Positions 45,548-55,268 of a stretch of 64,000 bases of DNA are shown piece after piece (position 1 is the first letter of the stretch; each line of letters opens with the position of its first letter). The stretch is from Kocuria sp. (GTDB lineage Bacteria > Actinomycetota > Actinomycetes > Actinomycetales > Micrococcaceae): contig NZ_JAUMTZ010000005.1 in the NCBI RefSeq assembly GCF_030530945.1, positions 33,674-97,673 on the forward strand, read 5' to 3'. The position numbers and the translations under genes are program-made. The notes under the pieces are model-generated. The model was not told the origin of the DNA, ran no database searches, and saw only the letters and a list, made by a program, of their open reading frames with translations.

Positions 45548-45596
45548 GACCGTGCGCTAGCCTGTGCGTGCCGTCGTCCCCCGCAAGGAGTCTCCC

Positions 45597-46598
45597 GTGT
45601 CCCAGTCCAGTCACCGTCCCGGCCGTCTCGGCGTGGGTGTCGTCAGCGCCGGGAAGGTGGGCGCGGTCCTGGGCGCGGCACTGCGCGCGGCGGGCCACGC
45701 CGTGGTGGGCGTGCACGCGTCGTCGCCGGAGAGCCGCGAGCGCGCGGACGCGCTGCTGCCGGACGTGCCCGTGCTGGACGTCCCGACCATCGTGGAGCGC
45801 AGCGAGCTCGTGCTGCTGGCCGTGCCGGACGACCAGCTGCCGGCGCTGGTGAGCGGGCTCGCCGCCACAGGGGCGTGGCAGCCCGGCCAGCTCGTAGTGC
45901 ACACGGCGGGGCGCTACGGCACGGACGTGCTGGAGCCGGTGCGCGCCGCGGGGGCCATCGGCCTGGCGGTGCACCCGGCCATGACATTCACGGGGCTGAG
46001 CGTGGACCTGCAGCGGCTCGTGGACTGCTGCTTCGGCGTCACCGCCCCGGCACCCGTGCTCCCCATCGCCCAGGCCCTCGTGGTGGAGATGGGCGCGGAG
46101 CCCGTGGTGGTCGCGGAGGCGGACCGCCCGCTGTACCACGTGGCACTCGCCCACGGCTCCAACCACGTGATGACGCTGCTGGGCGAGTCCATGCAGCTGC
46201 TCGGGGAGATCGGTGTGGAGCACCCCGACCGAGTCCTGGGGCCGCTGGTGCGCGCCACGGTGGACAACGCGCTGGCCTCCGGGGAGTCCGCCCTCACCGG
46301 CCCGGTGGCCCGCGGGGACGTCTCCACGGTCGCCGCGCACGTGGCGGCGCTGCGGGAGCTCGCCGGGCGGGATCACCGCTCCGCCCCCACCCTCTCCTCC
46401 CAGGCGGTCACCGGCTCCCCGGACGACGCCGCCGCGCCCGGACCGCGCCCCGCGGCACCGGAGCAGGACATGGGGGAGCAGCTGCTGAGCGCGTATCGCG
46501 CGCTGGGGCGGCAGACGGCGCGGCGCGCGGCGGCGTCGGGCAGACTGGACGGGACGACGTACCGCGCGGTCGTGGCCGCGCTCGAGGAGGGGGAGTGA
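45597..46598 (+). CDS. Rossmann-fold and DUF2520 protein
   Basis: A 333-residue protein with an N-terminal NAD(P)-binding fold (VGVVSAGKVGAVLGAAL; glycine motif 16-23) like ketopantoate reductase relatives. A helical DUF2520 domain follows from about 130. AAGGAG lies seven bases before GTG 45597. It always sits just before panC in actinobacteria in my recollection, so a role in pantothenate synthesis is plausible but unproven. An Ala/Pro-rich insert lies at about 265-295. Confidence 0.83.
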   Translation: MSQSSHRPGRLGVGVVSAGKVGAVLGAALRAAGHAVVGVHASSPESRERADALLPDVPVLDVPTIVERSELVLLAVPDDQLPALVSGLAATGAWQPGQLVVHTAGRYGTDVLEPVRAAGAIGLAVHPAMTFTGLSVDLQRLVDCCFGVTAPAPVLPIAQALVVEMGAEPVVVAEADRPLYHVALAHGSNHVMTLLGESMQLLGEIGVEHPDRVLGPLVRATVDNALASGESALTGPVARGDVSTVAAHVAALRELAGRDHRSAPTLSSQAVTGSPDDAAAPGPRPAAPEQDMGEQLLSAYRALGRQTARRAAASGRLDGTTYRAVVAALEEGE

Positions 46599-46600
46599 CC

Positions 46601-47443
46601 GTGACGGGACCCGTGGTGTGCACCACCGTGGCCGGGATCCGGGAGGAGATCGCCGCCCGTGTGGCGCGCGGAGCCGCGAGCGTGGGGCTGCTGCCCACCA
46701 TGGGTGCGCTGCACAGCGGGCACCTGGAGATCGCGCGGCGCACGCGCGCCGAGAACGAGCTGGCGGTCGTCTCCGTGTTCGTGAACCCGCTGCAGTTCGG
46801 CCCCGGCGAGGACTACGAGAGCTACCCGCGGCGGCTGGACGAGGACGTCGCGCTGCTGGCTCAGGAGGGTGTGGACCTCGTCTTCGCTCCGGAGACCCGG
46901 GAGATGTACCCGGACGGGCGGCCCGTGGTGTCCGTGACCGCGGGCGCGGCGGGGACCGTCCTGGAGGGCGCCACCCGGCCCGGGCACTTCGACGGCGCCC
47001 TGACCGTGGTCAACAAGCTCCTCACCATCATGGCCCCCGGCCCGGGCACCCCGTTCCGGGCCTACTTCGGGGAGAAGGACGCCCAGCAGCTGCTCCTGAT
47101 GCAGCGGATGGTCCGTGACCTCGACCACCGCGTGGAGATCCGCCCCGTGCCCATCGTGCGCTCCCTGGAGGGGCTCGCGCTGTCCTCCCGCAACCAGTAC
47201 CTCACCCCGGAGCAGGCGGAGCACGCGCTCGTGCTGAACCGCACGCTGCGCGCACTGGCGGCGGGGGAGCTCACGCTGGACCAGGCACGACGCCGCGTGA
47301 GCGCGGAAGCCGGGGTCCGCCTGGACTACCTCGTGACGGTGGACCCGCGGGACCTCTCCCTCGTGGATCCCACGCCCGGGACCCTGGCGCTCGTGGCCGC
47401 GTGGGTGGGGTCCACCCGGTTGATCGACAACATGCGCATCTGA
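46601..47443 (+). CDS. panC: Pantothenate synthetase
   Basis: Joins pantoate and beta-alanine with ATP to make pantothenate for coenzyme A. PTMGALHSGHL holds the HxGH nucleotide motif, and VFVNPLQFGPGEDYESYPR and YFGEKDAQQLLLM follow. LALSSRNQYL stands in for KMSKS. The length of 280 is typical. GTG 46601 lies five bases after GGGGAG; GTG 46595, overlapping the preceding stop, is also possible. It is coupled to the DUF2520 gene. Confidence 0.95.
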   Translation: MTGPVVCTTVAGIREEIAARVARGAASVGLLPTMGALHSGHLEIARRTRAENELAVVSVFVNPLQFGPGEDYESYPRRLDEDVALLAQEGVDLVFAPETREMYPDGRPVVSVTAGAAGTVLEGATRPGHFDGALTVVNKLLTIMAPGPGTPFRAYFGEKDAQQLLLMQRMVRDLDHRVEIRPVPIVRSLEGLALSSRNQYLTPEQAEHALVLNRTLRALAAGELTLDQARRRVSAEAGVRLDYLVTVDPRDLSLVDPTPGTLALVAAWVGSTRLIDNMRI

Positions 47444-47453
47444 GCGCGGGCGG

Positions 47454-47459
47454 TATCCT
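47454..47459 (+). promoter_or_regulatory. Leaderless -10 element of lysS
   Basis: TATCCT is followed by 8 nt and then GTG at 47468, with no Shine-Dalgarno sequence. Confidence 0.5.
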
Positions 47460-47467
47460 GGTCGACT

Positions 47468-49000
47468 GTGACCGAGCAGCCTGAGACCACCGTTCCCGCC
47501 GATCCCGCCAGCACCGATCCGGAGCTGAGCGCGAGCGAGCTCAACGACCAGATGTCGGTGCGCGCCGCCAAGCGGCAGGCCGCCGCCGAGGCCGGCATGG
47601 AGCCGTACCCGGTGGGCGTGGGGCGCACCACCACCCTCGCGCGGGTGCGCGAGGACTTCGGCCACCTCGAGCCCGGTGAGGAGACCGAGCACACGGTCAC
47701 CGTCGCCGGGCGCGTGGTGCACGTGCGCAACACGGGCAAGCTGTGCTTCGGGACCCTGCAGGAGGGGGACGGCACCCGGCTGCAGGTCATGCTCTCCAGG
47801 GCGAACGTGGGGGACGAGCCCCTCGCGCAGTGGAAGGCGCTCGTGGACCTCGGGGACTTCGTGGCCGTCACCGGACGGGTCATCAGCTCCCGCCGCGGGG
47901 AGCTCTCCGTCATGGCGGACTCCTGGACCCTCGCGTCCAAGGCGCTGCGCCCGCTGCCCACCATGCACAAGGAGCTCAACGAGGAGACCCGGGTGCGCCA
48001 GCGCTACCTGGACCTCCTCGTGCGCCAGGAGGCCCGTGACGTGGTTCTCACCCGCTCCCTGATCACCCGCACCGTGCGCCGGGTCATGGAGGAGCAGGGC
48101 TACGTGGAGATCGAGACGCCCATGCTGCAGCTGGTGCACGGCGGTGCTGCGGCCAGGCCGTTCGAGACCCATCTGAACGCCTTCGACCAGGACATGACCC
48201 TGCGCATCGCCACGGAGCTGTACCTCAAGCGCGCCGTGGTGGGGGGCATCGACCGGGTCTTCGAGCTCGGACGGGTCTTCCGCAACGAGGGCGTGGACTC
48301 CTCCCACAGCCCGGAATTCACCACGCTCGAGGCCTACGAGGCGTACGCCGACCAATTCGTCATGGCGCAGCGCATTCAGGAGATCATCCAGGAATGCGCG
48401 CGGGTGCTCGGCGTGGACGGCGTGGACACACCCCAGGGCCGCATTGAATTGTTCGGGGAATGGGAGTGGGTGGCCGTGTACCCGGGTCTTTCCGAGGCCG
48501 TGGGGCAGGAGATCACACCGGAAACCCCGGCGGCGCGGCTGCGGGAGATCGCCGCGCAGCGCGAGATTCCCGTGAATCCCGCGTGGGACGCTCAGAAACT
48601 CGTGATGGAGCTCTTCGAGGAGATCGTGGAGCCCACCCTGATCCAGCCCACCTTCGTCTACGACTACCCGCCGGCCGCCCAGCCGCTGGCCCGCCCGCAC
48701 CGCAGCGAGCCCGGGCTCATCGAGGCGTGGGACCTGATCATCGGCGGCATGGAGCGGGGCACGGCCTTCTCGGAGCTGGTGGACCCCGTGATCCAGCGGG
48801 AACGGCTCGTGGCCCAGTCGCGGCTGGCCGCGGCCGGGGACGACGAGGCCATGCAGCTGGACGAGGACTTCCTGCGCGCCCTGGAGCACGGCGCACCGCC
48901 CATGGGTGGTCTCGGTCTTGGACTGGACCGGCTCATCATGCTGTTCACGAACCTGGGGATCCGGGAGACCATTCTGTTCCCGCTCATGAAACCTGAGTGA
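47468..49000 (+). CDS. lysS: Lysyl-tRNA synthetase (class II)
   Basis: Charges tRNA-Lys. An N-terminal OB-fold (about 70-170, VAGRVVHVRNTGKLCFGTLQ) binds the anticodon. The class-II core has motif 2 RVFRNEGVDSSHSPEFTTLE and motif 3 GLGLGLDRLIMLF. FVYDYPP and GGMERGTAFSELVDP line the lysine pocket. The length is 510. From about 48310 to 48610 codons ending in A or T (GAA, ATT, AAT, CTT) become frequent, unlike the rest of the gene. A short hairpin begins at the stop codon. Confidence 0.96.
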   Translation: MTEQPETTVPADPASTDPELSASELNDQMSVRAAKRQAAAEAGMEPYPVGVGRTTTLARVREDFGHLEPGEETEHTVTVAGRVVHVRNTGKLCFGTLQEGDGTRLQVMLSRANVGDEPLAQWKALVDLGDFVAVTGRVISSRRGELSVMADSWTLASKALRPLPTMHKELNEETRVRQRYLDLLVRQEARDVVLTRSLITRTVRRVMEEQGYVEIETPMLQLVHGGAAARPFETHLNAFDQDMTLRIATELYLKRAVVGGIDRVFELGRVFRNEGVDSSHSPEFTTLEAYEAYADQFVMAQRIQEIIQECARVLGVDGVDTPQGRIELFGEWEWVAVYPGLSEAVGQEITPETPAARLREIAAQREIPVNPAWDAQKLVMELFEEIVEPTLIQPTFVYDYPPAAQPLARPHRSEPGLIEAWDLIIGGMERGTAFSELVDPVIQRERLVAQSRLAAAGDDEAMQLDEDFLRALEHGAPPMGGLGLGLDRLIMLFTNLGIRETILFPLMKPE

Positions 49001-49015
49001 TCCCGCCGCGGGATC
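48999..49015 (+). terminator. Short hairpin at the lysS stop
   Basis: GATCCCG and CGGGATC pair perfectly over a 3-nt loop, starting inside the stop codon. Confidence 0.5.
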
Positions 49016-49059
49016 CCCCGCACAGAAATCATTCAGTCCCGGAAAGGATCACCAACACC

Positions 49060-49332
49060 ATGGAATATCTGGCCGTCTTTGCGCCCTCGGTGGGCGTGGG
49101 TGTGGTGTTCTACCTGGTCATGCGCTGGTTGCTGCGGGGGGACCGCACGGAGCGCAGCGCGCAGAAGCATGCCCAGGAGGATGCCGAGCAGTGGTACCGC
49201 GCCGTGAGTGAGCGCGAGGGAGAGAATTCGCCCTTCGGGCACGAGGAGGAAAACCCGCGGGCGCAGCGGGGACTGGGTCTGCGCGGCAGCATTCCCATTC
49301 GTAATTCTCCCGAAGAGCGCAACGACCGATAA
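49060..49332 (+). CDS. Small membrane protein
   Basis: A 90-residue protein with one N-terminal membrane helix (about 4-24, FAPSVGVGVVFYLVMRWLL), then a charged cytoplasmic part rich in Glu and Arg. I know no function for it. Similar short proteins occur between lysS and lsr2 in relatives, as far as I recall. GAAAGGA lies upstream of ATG 49060. It uses more A/T-ending codons than its neighbours and is the only gene here ending in TAA. Confidence 0.65.
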   Translation: MEYLAVFAPSVGVGVVFYLVMRWLLRGDRTERSAQKHAQEDAEQWYRAVSEREGENSPFGHEEENPRAQRGLGLRGSIPIRNSPEERNDR

Positions 49333-49409
49333 ACCGCCGTGATGACATTTCGCCGGTCTCGTGCAATGATGGCTATCGTCATTCCGCGACAGCGATCGCT
49401 TCCGCGCGG

Positions 49410-49457
49410 CGTTTTCCTTTTCCCACCGGCGTGGCACACGATGTTTACGGGAAAACG
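49410..49457. repeat. Inverted repeat in the AT-rich lsr2 upstream region
   Basis: CGTTTTCC (49410-49417) and GGAAAACG (49450-49457) pair perfectly over 32 nt. The gap 49333-49561 is markedly richer in A and T than the rest of the window. It may bind Lsr2 itself. Confidence 0.45.
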
Positions 49458-49561
49458 GAACGCCACCGCGGGAAACACCACTGCGCGCCACAGCACAGTG
49501 CGAATGCGCTCACACGAACAATTGATCGACGCAGCCCTTTGGGCGTTTGGAGGAGCTGACC

Positions 49562-49903
49562 ATGGCTCAGACCGTGAAAATCATTCTGGAGGACGACATC
49601 GACGGCGGCGAGGCCAACGAGACGGTGCGTTTCGGGCTCGACGGCGGCCAGTACGAGATCGACCTGAGCACGGAGAACGCCACCAAGCTGCGCGACGCGC
49701 TGCGCCCGTACGTCTCAGCCGGTCGTCGCGCCACCGCGAAGAACACCCGCAGCACCGCCACCACCACGCGTCCCAGCCGTTCCGGCAACCCCGAGACGCC
49801 CAAGATCCGCGCGTGGGCCAAGGAGCAGGGCCTGCCGGTCTCGGACCGGGGCCGCATCCACCAGGACATCCAGGACAAGTACTACGCCGCCCACAACGGC
49901 TGA
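49562..49903 (+). CDS. lsr2: Lsr2-family nucleoid-associated protein
   Basis: An H-NS-like xenogeneic silencer that bridges AT-rich DNA. The 113 residues have an N-terminal dimerisation part (TVKIILEDDIDGGEA, then FGLDGGQYEIDL) and a C-terminal DNA-binding part with the AT-hook-like RGR (96-98) in SDRGRIHQDIQ. The linker (about 54-78) is Arg/Thr/Ser-rich. GGAGGA lies upstream of ATG 49562. The AT-rich upstream DNA suggests self-regulation. Its lysS-lsr2-clpC position is conserved in actinobacteria. Confidence 0.95.
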   Translation: MAQTVKIILEDDIDGGEANETVRFGLDGGQYEIDLSTENATKLRDALRPYVSAGRRATAKNTRSTATTTRPSRSGNPETPKIRAWAKEQGLPVSDRGRIHQDIQDKYYAAHNG

Positions 49904-50022
49904 GTCCTCACGCACCGGCATCCCGGTGCTGCCCCGCGCGCGGCACCGAACCGGGCAGACCGGAGGCGCCGCGGGTGGGGTGAGGTCTCCCGGTGGGGTG
50001 ACTGCCTCGCCCCCGGTGAGCC

Positions 50023-50066
50023 ACGACGGCCGGAACGCGTCCCCAGGGACGTGTTCCGGCCGTCGT
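50023..50066 (+). terminator. 21-bp terminator hairpin after lsr2
   Basis: The arms 50023-50043 and 50046-50066 pair along 21 positions with one G-T wobble (ACGACGGCCGGAAC at the base). Confidence 0.85.
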
Positions 50067-50154
50067 CGTACGTGCCGGTGGGGTGCGCCGCAGGAGCCCC
50101 GGGAGGGGCCTTGGGCGGTGGCGCAGGGGGCGATTGCGCTGAGGGCTGGACACC

Positions 50155-50171
50155 GTGCGCCAGTGGCGAAC
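50155..50171. promoter_or_regulatory. Palindrome upstream of clpC, possible ClgR site
   Basis: GTGCGCCAGTGGCGAAC is a 17-bp palindrome with one mismatched pair, centred about 40 bp before the -10. Its CGC-N5-GCG core and flanking GT/AAC resemble ClgR sites, which activate clp genes in actinobacteria. ClgR is not in this window. Confidence 0.45.
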
Positions 50172-50233
50172 AGTGCCCATGGCCCCGCGCCAGGTGCCTA
50201 GCATCGTGGGCAGAGATCAATGAAGGAGTATCC

Positions 50234-52852
<2,619 letters not shown>

Positions 52853-52862
52853 GACCTGCGGT

Positions 52863-52888
52863 GAGGCCCTTGCGACGGTGAGGGCCTC
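52863..52888 (+). terminator. Terminator after clpC
   Basis: GAGGCCC (52863-52869) pairs with GGGCCTC (52882-52888), followed by TT, 10 bp after the clpC stop. Confidence 0.65.
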
Positions 52889-52899
52889 TTACGGGTGAC

Positions 52900-52946
52900 G
52901 AGCGGGCGGCATCGTCCACCACAGCGGTGGGCGACGCCGCCCGCTC
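52900..52946 (+). terminator. Second hairpin after clpC
   Basis: The 21-nt arms 52900-52920 and 52926-52946 pair with two non-Watson-Crick positions around a short loop. It contains a variant of the GGCGGCGTCGTC word. Confidence 0.6.
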
Positions 52947-52974
52947 GCGTACCCGGGGCCCGGCCGGCCCCGCG

Positions 52975-52980
52975 TACAGT
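52975..52980 (+). promoter_or_regulatory. Leaderless -10 element of the acetyltransferase gene
   Basis: TACAGT is followed by 7 nt and ATG 52988, with no Shine-Dalgarno sequence. Confidence 0.5.
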
Positions 52981-52987
52981 CGGGGGC

Positions 52988-53506
52988 ATGGCTGAGATCC
53001 GCATCCGTCCCGCGAGGACGTCCGACGTGCCCGGCATCAAGGAGCTCGTGGCACCCATGGCCGCCGAGCGCATCCTGATCACCAAGGACACGGTCACCTA
53101 CTTCGAGAGCATCCAGGAGTTCGTGGTCGCGGAGGACGAGTCCGGTGCCCTGGTGGGGTGCGGGGCCCTGCACGTGATGTGGGAGGACCTCGCGGAGGTG
53201 CGCACGCTGGCCACCTCTCCCGCGGCCCGCGGGCACGGTGTGGGCGGGCGGATGCTGCGCGAGCTGCTGGAGCGGGCCGGGCGGCTCGGGGTGGGCCGGG
53301 TCTTCTGCCTCACGTTCGAGGTGGGTTTCTTCGCCGCCCACGGCTTCGAGGTCATGGCGAACCAGGAGACCATTCCCGCCGAGGTCTTCGCGGAGCTGCT
53401 GCGCTCGCACGACGAGGGCGTGGCGGAGTTCCTGGACCTTGCACGGGTGAAGCCGAACACGCTGGGCAACACCCGCATGATCCGGACCCTCAGCCCGGCA
53501 GACTGA
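52988..53506 (+). CDS. GNAT acetyltransferase, amino-acid N-acetyltransferase (ArgA) like
   Basis: A 172-residue GNAT enzyme resembling the short actinobacterial N-acetylglutamate synthase (Rv2747 type), which starts arginine synthesis. RPARTSDVPGIKELVAPMA opens the domain. LAEVRTLATSPAARGHGVGGRML is the acetyl-CoA loop with RGHGVGG. FEVGFFAAHGFE follows. It probably starts leaderless at ATG 52988. Its last 17 bases overlap the end of mutY on the other strand. Other GNAT substrates are possible. Confidence 0.8.
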   Translation: MAEIRIRPARTSDVPGIKELVAPMAAERILITKDTVTYFESIQEFVVAEDESGALVGCGALHVMWEDLAEVRTLATSPAARGHGVGGRMLRELLERAGRLGVGRVFCLTFEVGFFAAHGFEVMANQETIPAEVFAELLRSHDEGVAEFLDLARVKPNTLGNTRMIRTLSPAD

Positions 53507-54482
53507 CCCCGTCCCGGCCCTCGGCCGCGAGCCCGTCCAGCACCAGGCCGGTCAGGGCCCGCTCGCGCTGCTCGAGCGGCGCGCTCAGGCGCCACAGCGC
53601 GGTGAGCCGCTCGACCACCACCTCCGGCGGGGCCGCGTGCTCCGTGGCCAGCTGCTCGGAGCTGGCGGCGTCCGCGAGCAGCAGGGGCTTCGCCACGGGC
53701 TCCTCCGCCGCGCGCAGCACCGCCATGATGGCGCCCCGCACCTGCCGGTCCGTGCCGTGCCAGGCCTGGGCGCGGGGAACCTCCTCGGCGGGTGGGCTGC
53801 CGGCGGCCACCCACGCGCACTCGTGCGCCACGGGGCACTCCTCGCACCTCGGGGCGCGAGCCGTGCAGACGAGTGCCCCCAGCTCCATCACGGCCTGGTT
53901 CCAGGCCACGGACTCCGCCACGTCCGCGGGAAGCACGGCGTCCGCGAGCCGTGTCTCCGCCGCGGTCAGGGAGCGCCCGGGCAGCGCACGTCCCGAGAAC
54001 AGCCGGGCCTCCACGCGGCGGATGTTGGTGTCCACCACCGTGTGGCGCTGGCCGAACGCGAAGACCGCCACGGCGGCCGCCGTGTACGTCCCGATCCCGG
54101 GCAGGGCCAGCAGCTGGGCATGGTCCTCGGGGACCACACCGTGGTGCTCGTCCCGGATGCGCTGAGCCGCCGCGTGCAACCGCAGCGCCCGCCGGGGATA
54201 GCCGAGCCGGTCCCACGCGCGCACCACGTCCGCCGGCGCCGCCGCGGCCAGGTCCCCCGGATGCGGCCACCGCTGCATCCAGCGCCGCCACACCGGCAGA
54301 ACCCGCACCACGGGTGTCTGCTGCAGCATGATCTCGCTGACCAGCACGCCCCACGGGGAGCGGTCCGCGGCTCGCCACGGCAGGACGCGGGAGTGGTTCC
54401 CGTACCACGCCACCACGGCGTGGCGGATGCCGGGCAGCGCCCGCGGGTCCAGGGCTTCAGGTGCTTCGGCGTTCGGCTTCAT
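53490..54482 (-). CDS. mutY: A/G-specific adenine glycosylase
   Basis: Removes adenine mispaired with 8-oxoguanine. The catalytic Glu50 lies in SEIMLQQT, the helix-hairpin-helix in LPGIGTYTAAA (127-137) and Asp151 in VVDTNIRRVEARL. The 4Fe-4S cluster uses Cys206, 213, 216 and 222 in the C-x6-C-x2-C-x5-C pattern. The length is 330, with a short C-terminal part and no full NUDIX-like domain, as in other actinobacteria. ATG 54482 lies 8 nt after TACCGT, suggesting a leaderless message. It is divergent from the gene at 54508. Confidence 0.93.
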   Translation of the reverse strand: MKPNAEAPEALDPRALPGIRHAVVAWYGNHSRVLPWRAADRSPWGVLVSEIMLQQTPVVRVLPVWRRWMQRWPHPGDLAAAAPADVVRAWDRLGYPRRALRLHAAAQRIRDEHHGVVPEDHAQLLALPGIGTYTAAAVAVFAFGQRHTVVDTNIRRVEARLFSGRALPGRSLTAAETRLADAVLPADVAESVAWNQAVMELGALVCTARAPRCEECPVAHECAWVAAGSPPAEEVPRAQAWHGTDRQVRGAIMAVLRAAEEPVAKPLLLADAASSEQLATEHAAPPEVVVERLTALWRLSAPLEQRERALTGLVLDGLAAEGRDGVSLPG

Positions 54483-54490
54483 CACCGTCC

Positions 54491-54500
54491 ACGGTAGCCT
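54491..54500. promoter_or_regulatory. Overlapping divergent -10 elements
   Basis: ACGGTAGCCT contains TAGCCT on the plus strand (54495-54500, 7 nt before ATG 54508) and TACCGT on the minus strand (54496-54491, 8 nt before ATG 54482). The two share the TA pair, so both genes may be leaderless and compete. Confidence 0.55.
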
Positions 54501-54507
54501 GGAGACC

Positions 54508-55245
54508 ATGGCTTCCCACGGTTCCGAGCACCACGATCCCCCCACGTCCACCACCGGGGGCGGGGGCTCGGAGGCCAGGCTTCCCGCGCACGTCTACCGG
54601 CGACGCCGCCTGGTGGCGCTCGCGGTCATCGCCCTCCTCCTGCTGCTGCTCGTGGTGGGTGTGGTCCGGGGCGTGCGGGCCGTGACCGGTTCCGGCGGAC
54701 AGGACACCGCGCAGGACGCGGCCGCCCAGCGTCCGGCAGCCACGGCCCAGGCCACCGCCGACCCGGAGCAGAAGTTCGCGGACTTCACGCCGCGGCCCGA
54801 TCCCTCCGGCTCGGCATCCTCCTCCGCCCCGGGGACCCCCAGCCCGAGCAGCACGGCCGTCCCGGCGTGCGGGGCTGACCTCTCGGTCACCGCCTCCACG
54901 GACAAGGAGACCTACGCCGCGAAGGAGCAGCCGGTCCTGACCATGACGCTGCAGAACACGGGCAACCACCCGTGCACCGTGGACGCCGGCACCAGCAAGA
55001 TGGTGTTCACGGTGGTCTCCGGCTCGGACACCGTCTTCGACTCCCGCCACTGCGCCGCCGGGGGCGACGACCGCAAGCTCACCCTGGACGCCGGGGCGAA
55101 GGAGACGGCCAGGCTGAGCTGGAACCGCACCCGCACCGCGCAGGGCTGCCCCGCGGGACAGGCCGAGGCCGCGGCGGGGTACTACAAGCTCACCGCCACC
55201 CTGGGGGACACCACGAGCGCTCCCGCCGCATTCGTGCTGCAGTGA
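54508..55245 (+). CDS. Membrane-anchored protein with extracytoplasmic Ig-like domain
   Basis: A 245-residue protein with a cytoplasmic N-terminus (His, Gly-rich), one membrane helix at about 35-53 (LVALAVIALLLLLLVVGVV) and a Ser/Ala/Pro linker. A C-terminal beta domain follows, with Cys at positions near CGADLSV, HPCTVDAG, RHCAAGG and QGCPAGQ that could form disulfides. It resembles DUF4232-type domains. It is probably leaderless from ATG 54508. Its function is unknown. It lies between mutY and disA, as do similar proteins in relatives. Confidence 0.72.
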   Translation: MASHGSEHHDPPTSTTGGGGSEARLPAHVYRRRRLVALAVIALLLLLLVVGVVRGVRAVTGSGGQDTAQDAAAQRPAATAQATADPEQKFADFTPRPDPSGSASSSAPGTPSPSSTAVPACGADLSVTASTDKETYAAKEQPVLTMTLQNTGNHPCTVDAGTSKMVFTVVSGSDTVFDSRHCAAGGDDRKLTLDAGAKETARLSWNRTRTAQGCPAGQAEAAAGYYKLTATLGDTTSAPAAFVLQ

Positions 55246-55268
55246 CCCGCTCCGGGAGCCGGGCGACC

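Larger units (their letters stand above)
49904..50233. other. 330-bp gap between lsr2 and clpC
   Basis: The left part holds a long terminator hairpin (50023-50066). The right part holds a 17-bp palindrome (50155-50171), a -10 TAGCAT (50199-50204) and the clpC ribosome site AAGGAG (50223-50228). I see no small gene or RNA in it. Confidence 0.7.

Noticed and set aside
49904..50233. CIRCE or HspR (HAIR) heat-shock site before clpC
   Set aside because: Neither inverted repeat is present. Only the ClgR-like palindrome is seen.
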